64,000 bases of DNA from NCBI GenBank assembly GCA_014529385.2, contig CM043944.1, positions 55,723,768-55,787,767 of the forward strand, written 5' to 3'. This DNA is from Adiantum capillus-veneris (Eukaryota > Streptophyta > Polypodiopsida > Polypodiales > Pteridaceae). A program made the translations under genes and the position numbers. The notes beneath the pieces are model-generated. The model did not search any database and was not told the origin of the DNA. It worked only from the letters and a program-made list of their open reading frames with translations. Below, in pieces: positions 11,247 to 21,316 of the stretch (its first letter is position 1; the number at the start of each line of letters is the position of its first letter).

Positions 11247-11335
11247 ACCTCCCACTTAAAGTCCAATGTGGTACTTTAAGTGTGATAGAAGCTACTATAC
11301 AAGCTAATATACAAGAGATGTAGAGAAGTGATGTA

Positions 11336-12292
11336 CTACCCTACACCTAACTGCTTGCGAAAATGCGCAAAGCTCTCTGAGGGAAGTCCTTCTGTAAGTA
11401 GATCAGCAGGATTTTCTGTGGTGTGAACTTTGACAAGCTGAAGTTGCTTATCCTCGAGCATTTCCCTGATGAAATGATACTTCACATCCACATGCTTTGT
11501 CTTTGAGTGATAAACTGGATTGCGAGCCAATTGTATAGCACTTTGACTATCACAATATAACACAGGCATCTCTTCTTTGATTCCCAAATCTGTTACTAGT
11601 CGATTAAGCCAAATTGATTCTTTGCATGCCTCTGATGCTGCAACATATTCAGCCTCTGTAGTAGAATGAGTAACACAATCTTGTAATCTAGAACGCCATG
11701 ATACTGCTCCACCAGCCAATGTAAAGACATACCCTGACGTAGACCTTTGGTTGTCTAAGTCACCTGCATAATCTGAGTCTGTAAAACCCTTTACACTTAG
11801 CTCCTGACTCCCATAGCATATACGCATACTCTTTGTAGCTTTCAGGTATCTCAATATTCCTTTCACTGCCTCCCAATGTTTCTTGCCTGGGTTTGACATG
11901 TATCGACTTACTACTCCCACTACAAATGCAATGTCTGGGCGAGTAGCAATCATTGCATACATCAAACTACCCACTGCAGACGCATATGGAATCTTATCCA
12001 TTTTAGCCTTTTCTTCCTCAGACACAGGACAATCTTGTTTGCTAAGTTTCACATATGGTGGCAATGGAACACTCAGTGCCTTTCCCTTCTCCATATTGAA
12101 ACGTTGCAAAACCTTGTCAATATACTCTGTTTGAGATAACCAAATCAACTTCTTTGATCTGTCTCTCTCAATGCGCATACCAAGTATATGACTTGCCTCA
12201 CCCATGTCTTTCATGTCAAACAATTTTGCCATCTTTGACTTCAAAGCTGAAATTTCTTCCAAGTGCTTGCTAACAATCAACATCATCCACAT
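11336..12292 (-). CDS. Copia element 1: 3' part of pol (end of reverse transcriptase, RNase H)
   Basis: A 318-residue frame that continues the polyprotein after a frameshift. It opens inside the RT active site (reading MMLIVSKHLEEI), runs through the RT thumb (SYILGMRIERD-type segment, TRPDIAFVVGVVSRYM) and ends with an RNase H domain: acidic residues in FTDSDYAGD, TEAEYVAASEA and YCDSQSAIQL, then the copia signature SKTKHVDVKYHFIRE. The usual C-terminal ADMLTK box reads ADLLTEGL. It overlaps the upstream frame by 23 nt. It would be translated only as part of the fused polyprotein. Confidence 0.9.
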   Translation of the reverse strand: MWMMLIVSKHLEEISALKSKMAKLFDMKDMGEASHILGMRIERDRSKKLIWLSQTEYIDKVLQRFNMEKGKALSVPLPPYVKLSKQDCPVSEEEKAKMDKIPYASAVGSLMYAMIATRPDIAFVVGVVSRYMSNPGKKHWEAVKGILRYLKATKSMRICYGSQELSVKGFTDSDYAGDLDNQRSTSGYVFTLAGGAVSWRSRLQDCVTHSTTEAEYVAASEACKESIWLNRLVTDLGIKEEMPVLYCDSQSAIQLARNPVYHSKTKHVDVKYHFIREMLEDKQLQLVKVHTTENPADLLTEGLPSESFAHFRKQLGVG

Positions 12293-15200
12293 ACAAAATA
12301 AGGATCAGCCAACTACCATCCTTAGCCTTCTTTGTATATAGACAGTGATCGAACTCACTACGTTTGTAGCCTTGAGAAAGCATAAACTTGTGGAATTTAT
12401 GGTACCATGCCCTCGGTGATTGTTTTAAGCCATAAAGACTCTTTAACAACTGGCATACCCAATCTTCCTTACCTTTCTCAACAAACCCTTCTGGCTGTTG
12501 CATGTAAATTTCCACATCTAAATCACCATGCAAGAACGCTGTCTTGACATCCATTTGGTGCAACACCAAATCTAATATGGCAACCAATGCAAGAAAGCAT
12601 CTCAATGTAGTCATCTTGACCACCGGAGAGAAGACTTCATCAAAGTCAATGCCTTGTTCTTGCTTAAAGCCCTTGGCAACAAGCCTTGCTTTGTACTTTG
12701 GCTGACTATCATGAGCGGTGATCTTATACCTGTAAACCCATTTACAAGGTAGAGCCTTTTTGCCCTGTGGTAATTTAACTAGCTTCCATGTCTTGTTTTT
12801 ATGCAGAGTTGTCATCTCTGACTGCATGGCCAATTGCCAATTCTCGGAGTCCTTCATTTGCACTGCTTCCTTGTAACATGAAGGCTCATTGCAATCAGTC
12901 AACATGACATAGTTCATAGATGGAACAAACCTATCAGGAGGTCGCGTGACACGTCCAGATCTACGCACAATAGGTGGCTCAGGCTCAGCCATAACCTGTG
13001 GTTCCACTCTATCTTGTCCTTGCTCCTCTTGAGCCCTGACATTTTGTCTTGCACATGCAGGTCCATCTTCTTGGAAGACAACTCTTCTAATCTCCTCAAC
13101 CCTCTCTAGTTTAGAATGATATTTGGATTCATTAAAGTGAACATCATTGTTGCGGACAACCTTTCTGGATTCGGGATCCCAAAGTCTGTACCCCATCTCA
13201 CCAGAATTACCATAGCCTAGAAAGATGCACTTTCTACTCTTTGGCTCAAGTTTGTTCCTAAATTCCTTTGGAACGTGAGTATATGCCTCACAGCCAAAGA
13301 CTCTGAGATGCTTGTATGAGGGCATTTTGCCTGACCATACCATCTCTGGCACTGAATCCTTCTGCAAAACCTTGCTAGGAGATCTATTTACAAGATGAAC
13401 AGCTGTTGATACAGCTTCAGCCCAAAACCCATTTGGCAGCTGTGCATTAGACAACATACTTCTGACCTTCTCTTGTATGGTCCTATTCATCCTCTCAGCA
13501 ACACCATTTTGACGAGGATTGTAAGGAACAGTAAGTTCACGTTTTATACCTTTTGACTCACAAAAGTCCTGAAAGGCCTTTGAAACATACTCTCCACCAT
13601 TGTCAGTGCGTAAGCATTTAAGCTTCTTGCCACTCTGATTCTCCACAAGTGTCACAAATGTTTTGAAAACACTAAACGCTTCATCCTTGTGCTTGAGAAA
13701 GTAAACCCATACTTTCCTCGAGTAATCATCTATAAATGTCATAAAGTAAGAAGCTCCCCCTAGAGATAGGTTAGGCATAGGTCCACACAAATCACTATGA
13801 ACAAGTGCCAACTGTGTATCTCTTCTACTGCTTCTATGCTTATGTGGCTGCTCTGCTTGCTTACCATACAGACAATGTTCACAGAATTCAAAATCATTAA
13901 ATGAAAAGCCAAGCAAATAACCAGAACAAGACAAGATTTCCATTCCCTTCTTGGACATATGTCCTAACCGGCTATGCCACAAAGAAACGTTCGGCTGCTC
14001 GGTTACATTGATTACATTTTTAGAGACATTTGATACATAAATCATGTAAAGTCCTCCAGACTTTACTCCATGTGCTACTATCATAGAACCTTTGGATATC
14101 TTCCACATGTTCTGTCCAAAAGTGGTGACGTAGCCAGCATCATCAAGTAAACCTGTGCTTATCAAGCTCTTTGTAATTGCAGGAACATGTCTCACATTCT
14201 TCAGCGTGAAAGAAGAGCCATTCTGAAACTTCAATTGAACATCTCCAACACCTAAGATCTCACATGTCTGCCCATTGCCTAGCCGAACATGATCTTTAGT
14301 GGTCACATAAGAGGTAAACCACTCCTTGTTTGGAGACACATGAAGTGATGCCCCTGAGTCTATAATCCAGTCACTCAGTGCATTTCCATCAGATGCTGTA
14401 AGAAGAGCTGAGTCCATTGTATTCTTCAAGAAGTAGATGTCTCCTGACACTAGACTGTCATCCTCTGCAACAGTGTTTGTCATATTTATTTCTTGAATCT
14501 TCACTGAGGACTTGTTCTTCTCACCATGGTCTTCAGCTTTCTCTTTGCCTTTTTCTGCTTTCCATTCTCTGCAGCCTCTTTTCATGTGACCCTTCTTGCC
14601 ATAATGGTAGCATTCTATGTCACTCTTGCCTTTAGCACCGCGGGACTTGCTACGAGACTGATTCCTCTTTCCACCTTTGTACTTTTCTTTGGTTCTTCCC
14701 GTGACGACTAAGGCTGTTCCTTTGCCTTTGTCCATTGTCTTTCTATTGGTTTCTTTAGTAAGCAGACTTCCTTCTACACCTGCTATGTTCAAACCATCTA
14801 GAGGTGCAGAATTACTCAAAGCTGTGCGAAAAGTGTCCCAACTTTTCGGCAATGTGATCAACAGGAACATAGCTCTAACAGGTTCATCAAACTTGACACC
14901 TTGAGCTGACAACTGACTATAGATTGTGTTGAATTCATTCAGATGATTGGACATAGGTGTCCCTTCTTTCATCTTCAAGTCAACAAGCTTCTTAAGCCAG
15001 TATACCTGTGAAGCTGCACTCTTCTTCTCATAAAGATCACTCAGCTTTAACCATGCTTGATAAGCCGACATCTCATCTGCTACATTGAAGTAAACGCTTT
15101 CTGCCAAAGTCAGCATAATGGTAGAAAGTGCCAATTCATCCATTTCGCTCCATTCATCTTCGTCCATATCTTTTGGTTTTATCCCTTTGAGCTTTATAGG

Positions 15201-15314
15201 TTTGATCTGCTTCTTTTGTACCAACACGTGCCAAATCTTCTTCTTCCACAATGGGAAATTGGTTCCATCCAGCTTCTTGATATTGTAAAGAGCAGTGTCA
15301 TGTGATCCAACCAT
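12270..15314 (-). CDS. Copia element 1: gag-protease-integrase-reverse transcriptase polyprotein (1014 residues, frameshifted at RT active site)
   Basis: Start MVGSHDTALYNIKKLDG. The gag (UBN2-type) domain covers roughly residues 10-200 (NFPLWKKKIWHVL, EFNTIYSQL). A zinc knuckle near 235-250 reads CYHYGKKGHMKRGC, where the second Cys is Tyr. The aspartic protease motif IIDSGASLHV is near 315. A GAG-pre-integrase segment (LWHSRLGHMSKKG) precedes the integrase core with D, D, E in HSDLCGPM, RTDNGGEY and GVAERMNR. The reverse transcriptase begins CKWVYRYK and contains QMDVKTAFLHGDL. The frame closes at YVDDVDC because two bases are lost directly after the YVDD codons; the polyprotein resumes in the next frame (11336-12292). 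No other break was seen. Confidence 0.93.
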   Translation of the reverse strand: MVGSHDTALYNIKKLDGTNFPLWKKKIWHVLVQKKQIKPIKLKGIKPKDMDEDEWSEMDELALSTIMLTLAESVYFNVADEMSAYQAWLKLSDLYEKKSAASQVYWLKKLVDLKMKEGTPMSNHLNEFNTIYSQLSAQGVKFDEPVRAMFLLITLPKSWDTFRTALSNSAPLDGLNIAGVEGSLLTKETNRKTMDKGKGTALVVTGRTKEKYKGGKRNQSRSKSRGAKGKSDIECYHYGKKGHMKRGCREWKAEKGKEKAEDHGEKNKSSVKIQEINMTNTVAEDDSLVSGDIYFLKNTMDSALLTASDGNALSDWIIDSGASLHVSPNKEWFTSYVTTKDHVRLGNGQTCEILGVGDVQLKFQNGSSFTLKNVRHVPAITKSLISTGLLDDAGYVTTFGQNMWKISKGSMIVAHGVKSGGLYMIYVSNVSKNVINVTEQPNVSLWHSRLGHMSKKGMEILSCSGYLLGFSFNDFEFCEHCLYGKQAEQPHKHRSSRRDTQLALVHSDLCGPMPNLSLGGASYFMTFIDDYSRKVWVYFLKHKDEAFSVFKTFVTLVENQSGKKLKCLRTDNGGEYVSKAFQDFCESKGIKRELTVPYNPRQNGVAERMNRTIQEKVRSMLSNAQLPNGFWAEAVSTAVHLVNRSPSKVLQKDSVPEMVWSGKMPSYKHLRVFGCEAYTHVPKEFRNKLEPKSRKCIFLGYGNSGEMGYRLWDPESRKVVRNNDVHFNESKYHSKLERVEEIRRVVFQEDGPACARQNVRAQEEQGQDRVEPQVMAEPEPPIVRRSGRVTRPPDRFVPSMNYVMLTDCNEPSCYKEAVQMKDSENWQLAMQSEMTTLHKNKTWKLVKLPQGKKALPCKWVYRYKITAHDSQPKYKARLVAKGFKQEQGIDFDEVFSPVVKMTTLRCFLALVAILDLVLHQMDVKTAFLHGDLDVEIYMQQPEGFVEKGKEDWVCQLLKSLYGLKQSPRAWYHKFHKFMLSQGYKRSEFDHCLYTKKAKDGSWLILILYVDDVDC

Positions 15315-16398
15315 AGCTACACTTCACAGTAGTTTACTTTCCTGGGAAAAGTTCGGCAGAGTTTCCCCTGTAAACTGACCTCTGAACCAATATCAACCTG
15401 TCAAATGAACCAAGAAAGCTTCAGATTCTGCATAAATTTCGGCAGAGTCTCCTTTGTAAAATGGCTCTGGTGTACTCAAAAACAGACCAAAAAACAGCTC
15501 AAAAACACTGTCTCTTTGACACTGTAAGCTGTGGGTAAACCTGTCCTGCACTTGTACTGTCTCTGACTGTTCTGTCACTGTCCTTTAAGCATAGACTGCG
15601 ACAATGCCTCAACGGCAGTAAAGCAAAGATGCAATCCCAACTGTCTAACTCACAGTCAATACATCCTAGCTGCCTATCTAAGGGTGCTTGAGGGATCGCT
15701 CCAAGACCTGTATCACCGAAAGGATCTCAACATTCGAGAATCCCCCAGCTCAATAAAACCTCACTCGGCCCTCAACAAAGGCTGCAGTAAATCTGATAGT
15801 ACATAGACTTCCCACAAAGTCATACATCCACAAATTTCCCACTGTATGCTGTAACCGCTTGCGGCGGTTGTTTGCTGCGTGACTCACAGCCAGCAAACCC
15901 TCAACAGACATACATCATCTCTGACAATACATCCCATGTGGAAGTACCTGCAATGTCAGGATGAAATCTGGAATATCAAGCAGCAAACACAAGCTACCTG
16001 ATGAACTAGTGGATGTCGCCTACAGTCTGTGTGTAGATACGCTCGTGTCGTATGTGACACGCCTCCAAGAACTGCGAGCCGTCCTTCGATGTGTAGACAG
16101 CCACAAATCAACACTCTGGGAGTGTCGATATCCTCAGCACCTGCAGTCGTAGGCCGAAAACCCCAAATTTGCAGAGTCGGATCTACGCCCGTCGAGACCA
16201 TGTAGTCGAAAATGGCTTGCGCAAACCTTTGTCGAAGCCGAACGGTGGCCGAGATGACCTTAGAATGAAATTCTGACAACACCAGGCCCTTTGGGTTCAC
16301 CCACGAGATTTGGGGCCGTGTCTTCGCCTGTCGAATTTCACTCCAATCTAAGTTGGTGACTCTAGCCTCCTGCAGTGCTGCCCCGAGCCTCGATCTGA
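15315..16398 (-). other. Long untranslated leader of copia element 1
   Basis: About 1.08 kb between the primer-binding site and the gag start, without a significant reading frame. Such leaders normally hold packaging and dimerisation signals. None is individually recognisable here. Confidence 0.6.
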
Positions 16399-16410
16399 GC
16401 TCTGATACTA
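16399..16410 (-). other. Primer-binding site of copia element 1 (initiator Met tRNA type)
   Basis: The minus strand reads TAGTATCAGAGC two bases inside the 5' LTR, one mismatch from the standard TGGTATCAGAGC complementary to the 3' end of initiator tRNA-Met. Confidence 0.9.
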
Positions 16411-16412
16411 GC

Positions 16413-16604
16413 TGAAGGAGTACGAGCGAAAGTGCGACGCGAGAGAGAGTGCGAGAAGAAGAGCACGACGATATGGTGAACTCGCTCTACTGTAATGTGT
16501 AGAGCATAGTGAGTTCTTATTAGGTTTTTACAAAAGAATATGTGTACATACCTGGCGGCCCGCCCACTTACCTAGGCGACCACATTGGGCTTTATACCCC
16601 AACA
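16413..16604 (-). repeat. 5' LTR of copia element 1
   Basis: 192-bp partner of the left LTR, followed outside by the CACCT target duplication (16605-16609). Confidence 0.96.
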
Positions 16605-16678
16605 CACCTCACAAATGTCCCTCAAACTTGCACGCTCTTCTTGTGGCACATGTTGGCTAAAGTGAGTGCTCTCAAGAT

Positions 16679-16680
16679 GT

Positions 16681-16726
<46 letters not shown>

Positions 16727-16727
16727 G
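16679..16727. repeat. (TG)n(AG)n compound microsatellite
   Basis: About 26 nt of TG followed by about 23 nt of AG. Confidence 0.95.
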
Positions 16728-17029
16728 GCGTGAAAATTAATGGTGATGCTTTTGGGGGGAAGAGGAGCAAACAGAGCTAAAGTATAATATACCAATATTC
16801 TAAAAATTTACTAACCATCAAATTTAATTAAGGAATACCTAATGCTAGCTCCTTTTAAGTATGGAACAACAAAAGATATGCCAAAAGCAATTGAATATTT
16901 CATAGGAGCAAGAAAATTAAGGGGTATCGAGTGACGGGCTGGTGCATTTCTGCCTTGCATGATGACGGGCAAAGTGTATGATGGCCCTTCCTCTCAAAAG
17001 GCCAACCAAGGGAATTCCCCTTCCCTAGG

Positions 17030-17341
17030 AAGGACAAGGGCACCCTTCAATTTCCAAGCCTGCACATCGCTCTTCTTTTGCATTCCCCATTGAATCAAAA
17101 TTAAGGTCTATCATCCTTGCCGCCTGCAGTTCCCCAAAAAGGCATATCCTCCACACTATCTCACACGAGCATGGGCAGGAGGGGATCGACGATTGAAGTG
17201 GTTCATGCCGTTCGATGAACATTTGTAAATTGAAGGAGAAAAGTAAATTTGTGTGGGCTTTTAAATTCGGGGCGGGCCTTGTCCCATGTCTTGAACCCAC
17301 GACCTCCCCACACACGATCCATATGCACTAACCACTACACC
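17030..17341 (-). mobile_element. Possible tRNA-derived SINE
   Basis: The minus strand from 17341 begins GGTGTAGTGGTTAGTGC, a D-arm/A-box-like sequence. About 35 nt later comes GTGGGTTCAAGAC, close to the B-box GGTTCRANNC. Together these form a polymerase III promoter layout like the head of tRNA-derived SINEs. The roughly 240-nt body that follows is unrecognised, and I see no A- or T-rich tail or target duplication that would fix the right or left end. A tRNA pseudogene head is the alternative. Confidence 0.45.
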
Positions 17342-17434
17342 TGCTTGCGTTTCATTGAAATATAGGGGGTTTAAGTATGTTATTTAGTAAATGTGGCGGA
17401 ATTTGTGAATTCGGGGGCGGTGTTGAAAAAGCAA

Positions 17435-17990
17435 AGCAAGTTCAGCCTGTAAGTTCGCAGAAGCCAAAACCCAAAGTTTAAATCTTTCCTTTAAATAGTA
17501 GCGAAGACAAATGAGAATGTTGGCAGGTCGTCAGAAAAGGTCATCGCCAGAGAAGTGGAGGGCTTTTCAGCCATGACTGACCTTTTCACATTGTGGAGAG
17601 CGTGTGGGGGTAAAGCTGCAACTCCGCTTCCTAAAGAATTCTGCATCAAGTTTGATTATTTGAGCTCTTGATTCACTTATTAGTCCATTGACACAAATGT
17701 ATTTTTTCTCTAGCGATGTGGAGCTTTGACAGCCATGCACTTTACGTGCCTTCGTGTGTGCAATGTGCATATTGCATTTTGCACACACAATGTGCCTCTC
17801 TATGAAATCTCATTTAGTAGAATCTCCATTAAGGTGCCAAAATGCGAGCCTCCCGAAAGTGGAAATTGGCATGTTACGTTATCTAGCAAGTTGCAACATG
17901 TAGGCCTATGGGAGTGATTCATGCAAAGAGACAACCTTGGTTATTACATACATAATCATTCTCACCCATGTTACACATCGCTCCTCTTTG
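17435..17990. repeat. Second copy of the HY5 upstream segment
   Basis: Direct-orientation relative of 8968-9660, starting at CAAGTTCAGCCTGTAAG and running to TTACACATCGCT, with substitutions and several small deletions. The ACGT core matching 9270 has become ATGT here (17714-17718), whereas the one matching 9298 (TTTACGTGCC) is kept. No HY5 coding sequence is attached: the left edge coincides with the leader of HY5. Confidence 0.85.
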
Positions 17991-18039
17991 CATGCCCCAT
18001 TGATGCTTGTCAATAGTGTCATTTCACTAATATGGTTGA

Positions 18040-18040
<1 letters not shown>

Positions 18041-18106
<66 letters not shown>
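18041..18106. repeat. (AC)n microsatellite
   Basis: About 66 nt of uninterrupted AC followed by a short AG-rich tail. Confidence 0.95.
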
Positions 18107-18110
<4 letters not shown>

Positions 18111-18549
18111 AAGAGAGAGAAAAAATGGAGAAGAGAAGGAGACGAGGGTCTATCATGCCCGTCTGTTAGGGTTCTAAGAGTACAGTGAGAGGGTGAGAGA
18201 TCCTATCGCAGAGCTTCTTCGTTATCCCATAAATTGGGTTCAGGTTGCCACATCTTGCTAAGCTTCAGCTCATCTTCTACCAGGGTTCAGAATCGGAGGT
18301 CGCCTCATCTTGTTGAGCTTCAACTTCCTCCCATCAGCACGTCTTCTATCAGGTCCACATTTGATTTCTTTGAGCCAGGGCTTTACCCACTATGTTTTGC
18401 TTGAATCCTAGTGAAGCATCCATGCCACATGTAAGGACGAACAAGGAACACTCTTTGAAGCTGAATGAACCAGTTGTCTTACTGAGGCATTAACCTCAGA
18501 CCTTTAGGTTAAAGGGCAACATAAAGTTTGCATCCCTGCCATAACAGTA

Positions 18550-19397
18550 ATGTCTCAAGTTTTTGCTTTTAAGAGTCGTGCTATAGTGCTATATTTCATA
18601 GGCAAACTTCCGGCCCTAAATGAGATAGTAGGTTATTTAAGAAAGCAGTAGTAGACAAGGTTTTCTATAATGGATCAGGATTGTATGAAGTTCTGTTCTT
18701 TTGCACAAAGGATCATAAATCCTTTCATTCTACCTCAACAATAATCTTATGTGGGCAAGTTGTTCATGTTCTGCCCTGGCAGCCTGTTAAGCAAATTAAG
18801 GAGGAATTGTCTAAATGCCCATTATGGGTTGATTTTGTGGACTTGCCTGCTTTTTTGTGGCCTTGTATCAAGGATTTGACTGCCTCCCTATGCAAAGTTC
18901 TATTTGCTCCCACTATTAATTGTCCCAACAGGAACAGAGCTTGTGTTATGTGGAACACTGATAAGAAGATGCCTGACACTATGGAAATTGAGTTAGAATC
19001 TATAGGCAGGTTAGTTATTTACCTTAAATGGGTAAATCTCCGAGTATCATGCTATCATTGTGGACATCTAGGACATTTCTCCAAGAATTGCCCTACATTG
19101 GCTAAAGGCTCAGCTGAGCTGATTCCCTCTTATCCTGGCAGCAAGCACCTGGTGCCCAAAGAACAGATTTTTGGTAAAACAGGTTCAAATTCAATAGAGA
19201 GACCTTCACCCCCTCCTGCTCACATAGCTACCCCTAAATATGCAATCCCTCCTGGTAGGTATAAAGCTACAGTTCAGACTAGTAGGAGTAAAAACTCCCC
19301 TCACGTAGGGAGCCAGGAAAACTCCTCTCCCACCTCTTCTAGGAACCCAAGATCTCTAGACAATGGTAAAAGAGTGGTTGACTCTGAAGGATACTAG
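18550..19397 (+). pseudogene. LINE 2 ORF1: DUF4283-type gag-like protein with CCHC zinc knuckle
   Basis: ATG at 18550 (MSQVFAFKSRAIVLYFIGKL). After stops near 18648 the reading continues in another frame as VFYNGSGLYEVLFFCTKDH, then HVLPWQPVKQ, LWVDFVDLPAFLWP and a zinc knuckle CYHCGHLGHFSKNC (about residue 160 of the second frame), followed by a Pro/Ser-rich tail. This is the layout of plant LINE ORF1 proteins, which bind the element RNA. The open part is 238 residues. One frame change makes it a pseudogene; a further tail frame at 19455-19643 may belong to it. Confidence 0.8.
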
Positions 19398-19651
19398 TTA
19401 TCAAAGAAAACTTTCAAGACTAGTCCAGGTATATCAGGATATACCTCACCTAATGTGTTTGATGTTCTTCGAGACATCCCTTCCCCAGATACTCTGGCAT
19501 CTATTGACACTGTGATCATGCAACACTCTGTCACTAAGAGTAATGCAGCTCCCAACCCCTCCCATGCCAATATTGAAGTGCTAATGATGACAGATAGTCC
19601 TAGTGATGAGGACACTCAGTTACTTATGGACACCCCTCAATAATTCTCCTC

Positions 19652-20728
19652 ATGAGAATTGCATCCTTCAATGTTAAGGGCCTCAGCCACCCTTCTAGGT
19701 TTCTTGTCTTTCAAAATTGGTTGTTGACATCTGATTTGGATATTTGTCTAGTTCAAGAGCATAAGTTGCATGATGATAAAGTTGGGGATGTAATGCACTA
19801 TAAAGGATACAATCTATTTTTTGGTGGGAAAAAGGACAATACTCAGGTACTTTGACATATATTAGAAACTCCCTCAAACCTCAATGGATCTGTGACCATC
19901 AATCAGGGAGATGTTCTGTCTTCCAAGTGGAACCCCAATGGGGAACAATGCAAATAACTAATGTTTATGCTCCTAATGATGCTACATCTAGAATAGAGTT
20001 GTGGAGATGGCTTGCCCAACTACACTGGTCACAAGGTATGCTTGAAGGAGACTTCAACATGGTCTAGACCGTAGACCAAACCACTTCCTTATCTACTGTA
20101 ATGTCAACTGTTGAAAGGTCTAAATGGGACACTTTGCAGAGCCAAGCTCATTTGACTGATGACTGGACTGTTGCTTCTAGACCCTCTACAGGATTTACCT
20201 TTCACTCCTTGTCCCACCAAGGATCCTGGTCTAGATAGACTCTACTTTGTGGGATCTTCTTGGCTCCCAAACTCTAAAACATGGAGGTTGATGTTGGTAT
20301 TACTCTGTCTGGTCATTTTCCATCTTACAGCTTATTGATATTGAAATGCAAAATATGAAAGCAGCAGGGCATTCTAAACCCTTTATGATCAATAATTCAT
20401 TACCTAATCACAAACTGTCTAGGATACATGTCCTGGATCTTATTCAATATGCATCTGCTTTGCTAACTCTAACCCTCTCTCTCCATGGATGTGTATAGTC
20501 TCTAGTATGCAGCATTGTATTAGAACTGCCGACAAGTTGATTGCTCAAAAGGGTAGTCAGAAGGTAATGCAAGCCAGAGAAAGATAAAAACAGCTTGTGC
20601 AAAAAGCTGGCAGACAGCCTATTGCACTGTGTCATAGGGAAATACAAGAGCTAACTGTTGTTAGAGATGTAATTTTGGATTGGGAAATGGATCAATGTGA
20701 AAAACAAAGATATCTATGTAGACAATGG
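19652..20728 (+). pseudogene. LINE 2 ORF2, 5' part: APE-type endonuclease
   Basis: Starts MRIASFNVKGLSHPSR with the catalytic Glu in VQEHKLHDD, then a stop and frame change at 19855. It goes on as QITNVYAPNDATSR and EGDFNMV, ending at TAG (20065-20067), and the following text (SKWDTLQ, GFTFHSLSHQGSW) is again out of frame or interrupted. The endonuclease nicks target DNA for target-primed reverse transcription in intact LINEs. This copy is dead. It is cut by copia element 2 at 20728. Confidence 0.8.
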
Positions 20729-20957
20729 TGTTACCATATACATGTGGTAGTGATGTGTGTGAACACACTAGGACCGCCGGGGCATTTTTTCCCTCTTTAG
20801 GAGGTTTTTTCCCCCTAGCATTGTATATACGCCCATCACTCTAGGGCTATCTTTTTTTTTCCATTGCACACTAAGTAACACACTCTCTATTGTGCGCCTT
20901 GAGCTTCCTTCGTCTTCTCCAAGCTGTGTGCGTTTCTCTGCAACCCTAATTCCAACA
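20729..20957 (+). repeat. 5' LTR of copia element 2
   Basis: Begins TGTTACCATATACATG and ends AATTCCAACA. Contains a TATATA sequence (in ATTGTATATACGCC) that could be the promoter. Confidence 0.95.
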
Positions 20958-20959
20958 AT

Positions 20960-20971
20960 TGGTATAAGAGC
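20960..20971 (+). other. Primer-binding site of copia element 2
   Basis: TGGTATAAGAGC lies two bases after the 5' LTR, one mismatch from the initiator tRNA-Met complement TGGTATCAGAGC. Confidence 0.88.
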
Positions 20972-21316
20972 AGGTTGCGTCCTCCGGTCTTAGTTGCCAG
21001 CTGCTCCAGCACGCCTGCTCACTTTCTCCGATTTCAGTGAGCTTTGGCAAGTGTTCGCAAGTCGACAAATATTTCGGGACAGCTCATAGAGCTTAGTCTG
21101 CTCATATTTCTGATTCGGGCTCATTTCTGCCTTCGTTTTCACTACAAGCAGTATTGCACAGGCTATTTCATCATTTTGTGCAGAGTTTTTGTCAGTGTCG
21201 TTTTCTGCATAACAGGTGCCTTACAGTCTTCTACGGTTTGTGCTGTATAGCATGTGTTGTTCCCACTCCATTTCTCCTATTTTCGAGCAGTTTTCACATC
21301 AGGTGCAACATTTACC

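Larger units (their letters stand above)
11057..16604 (-). mobile_element. Nearly complete Ty1/copia LTR retrotransposon, young insertion
   Basis: Short LTRs (11057-11246, 190 bp; 16413-16604, 192 bp) bound by TG...CA differ by three substitutions and a 2-nt indel, and are flanked by a perfect CACCT target duplication (11052-11056 and 16605-16609). On the minus strand the 5' LTR is on the right, followed by a primer-binding site, a leader of about 1.08 kb, one gag-pol frame broken once, and a purine tract against the 3' LTR. Domain order (gag, protease, integrase, reverse transcriptase, RNase H) is that of Ty1/copia. The small LTR divergence points to recent insertion. Confidence 0.97.
16605..18041. 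other. Spacer between copia element 1 and LINE 2
   Basis: No gene. Contains a TG/AG microsatellite, a possible SINE and the second copy of the HY5 upstream segment, annotated separately. The remaining parts (16730-17030 and 17345-17434) show nothing recognisable. Confidence 0.5.
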
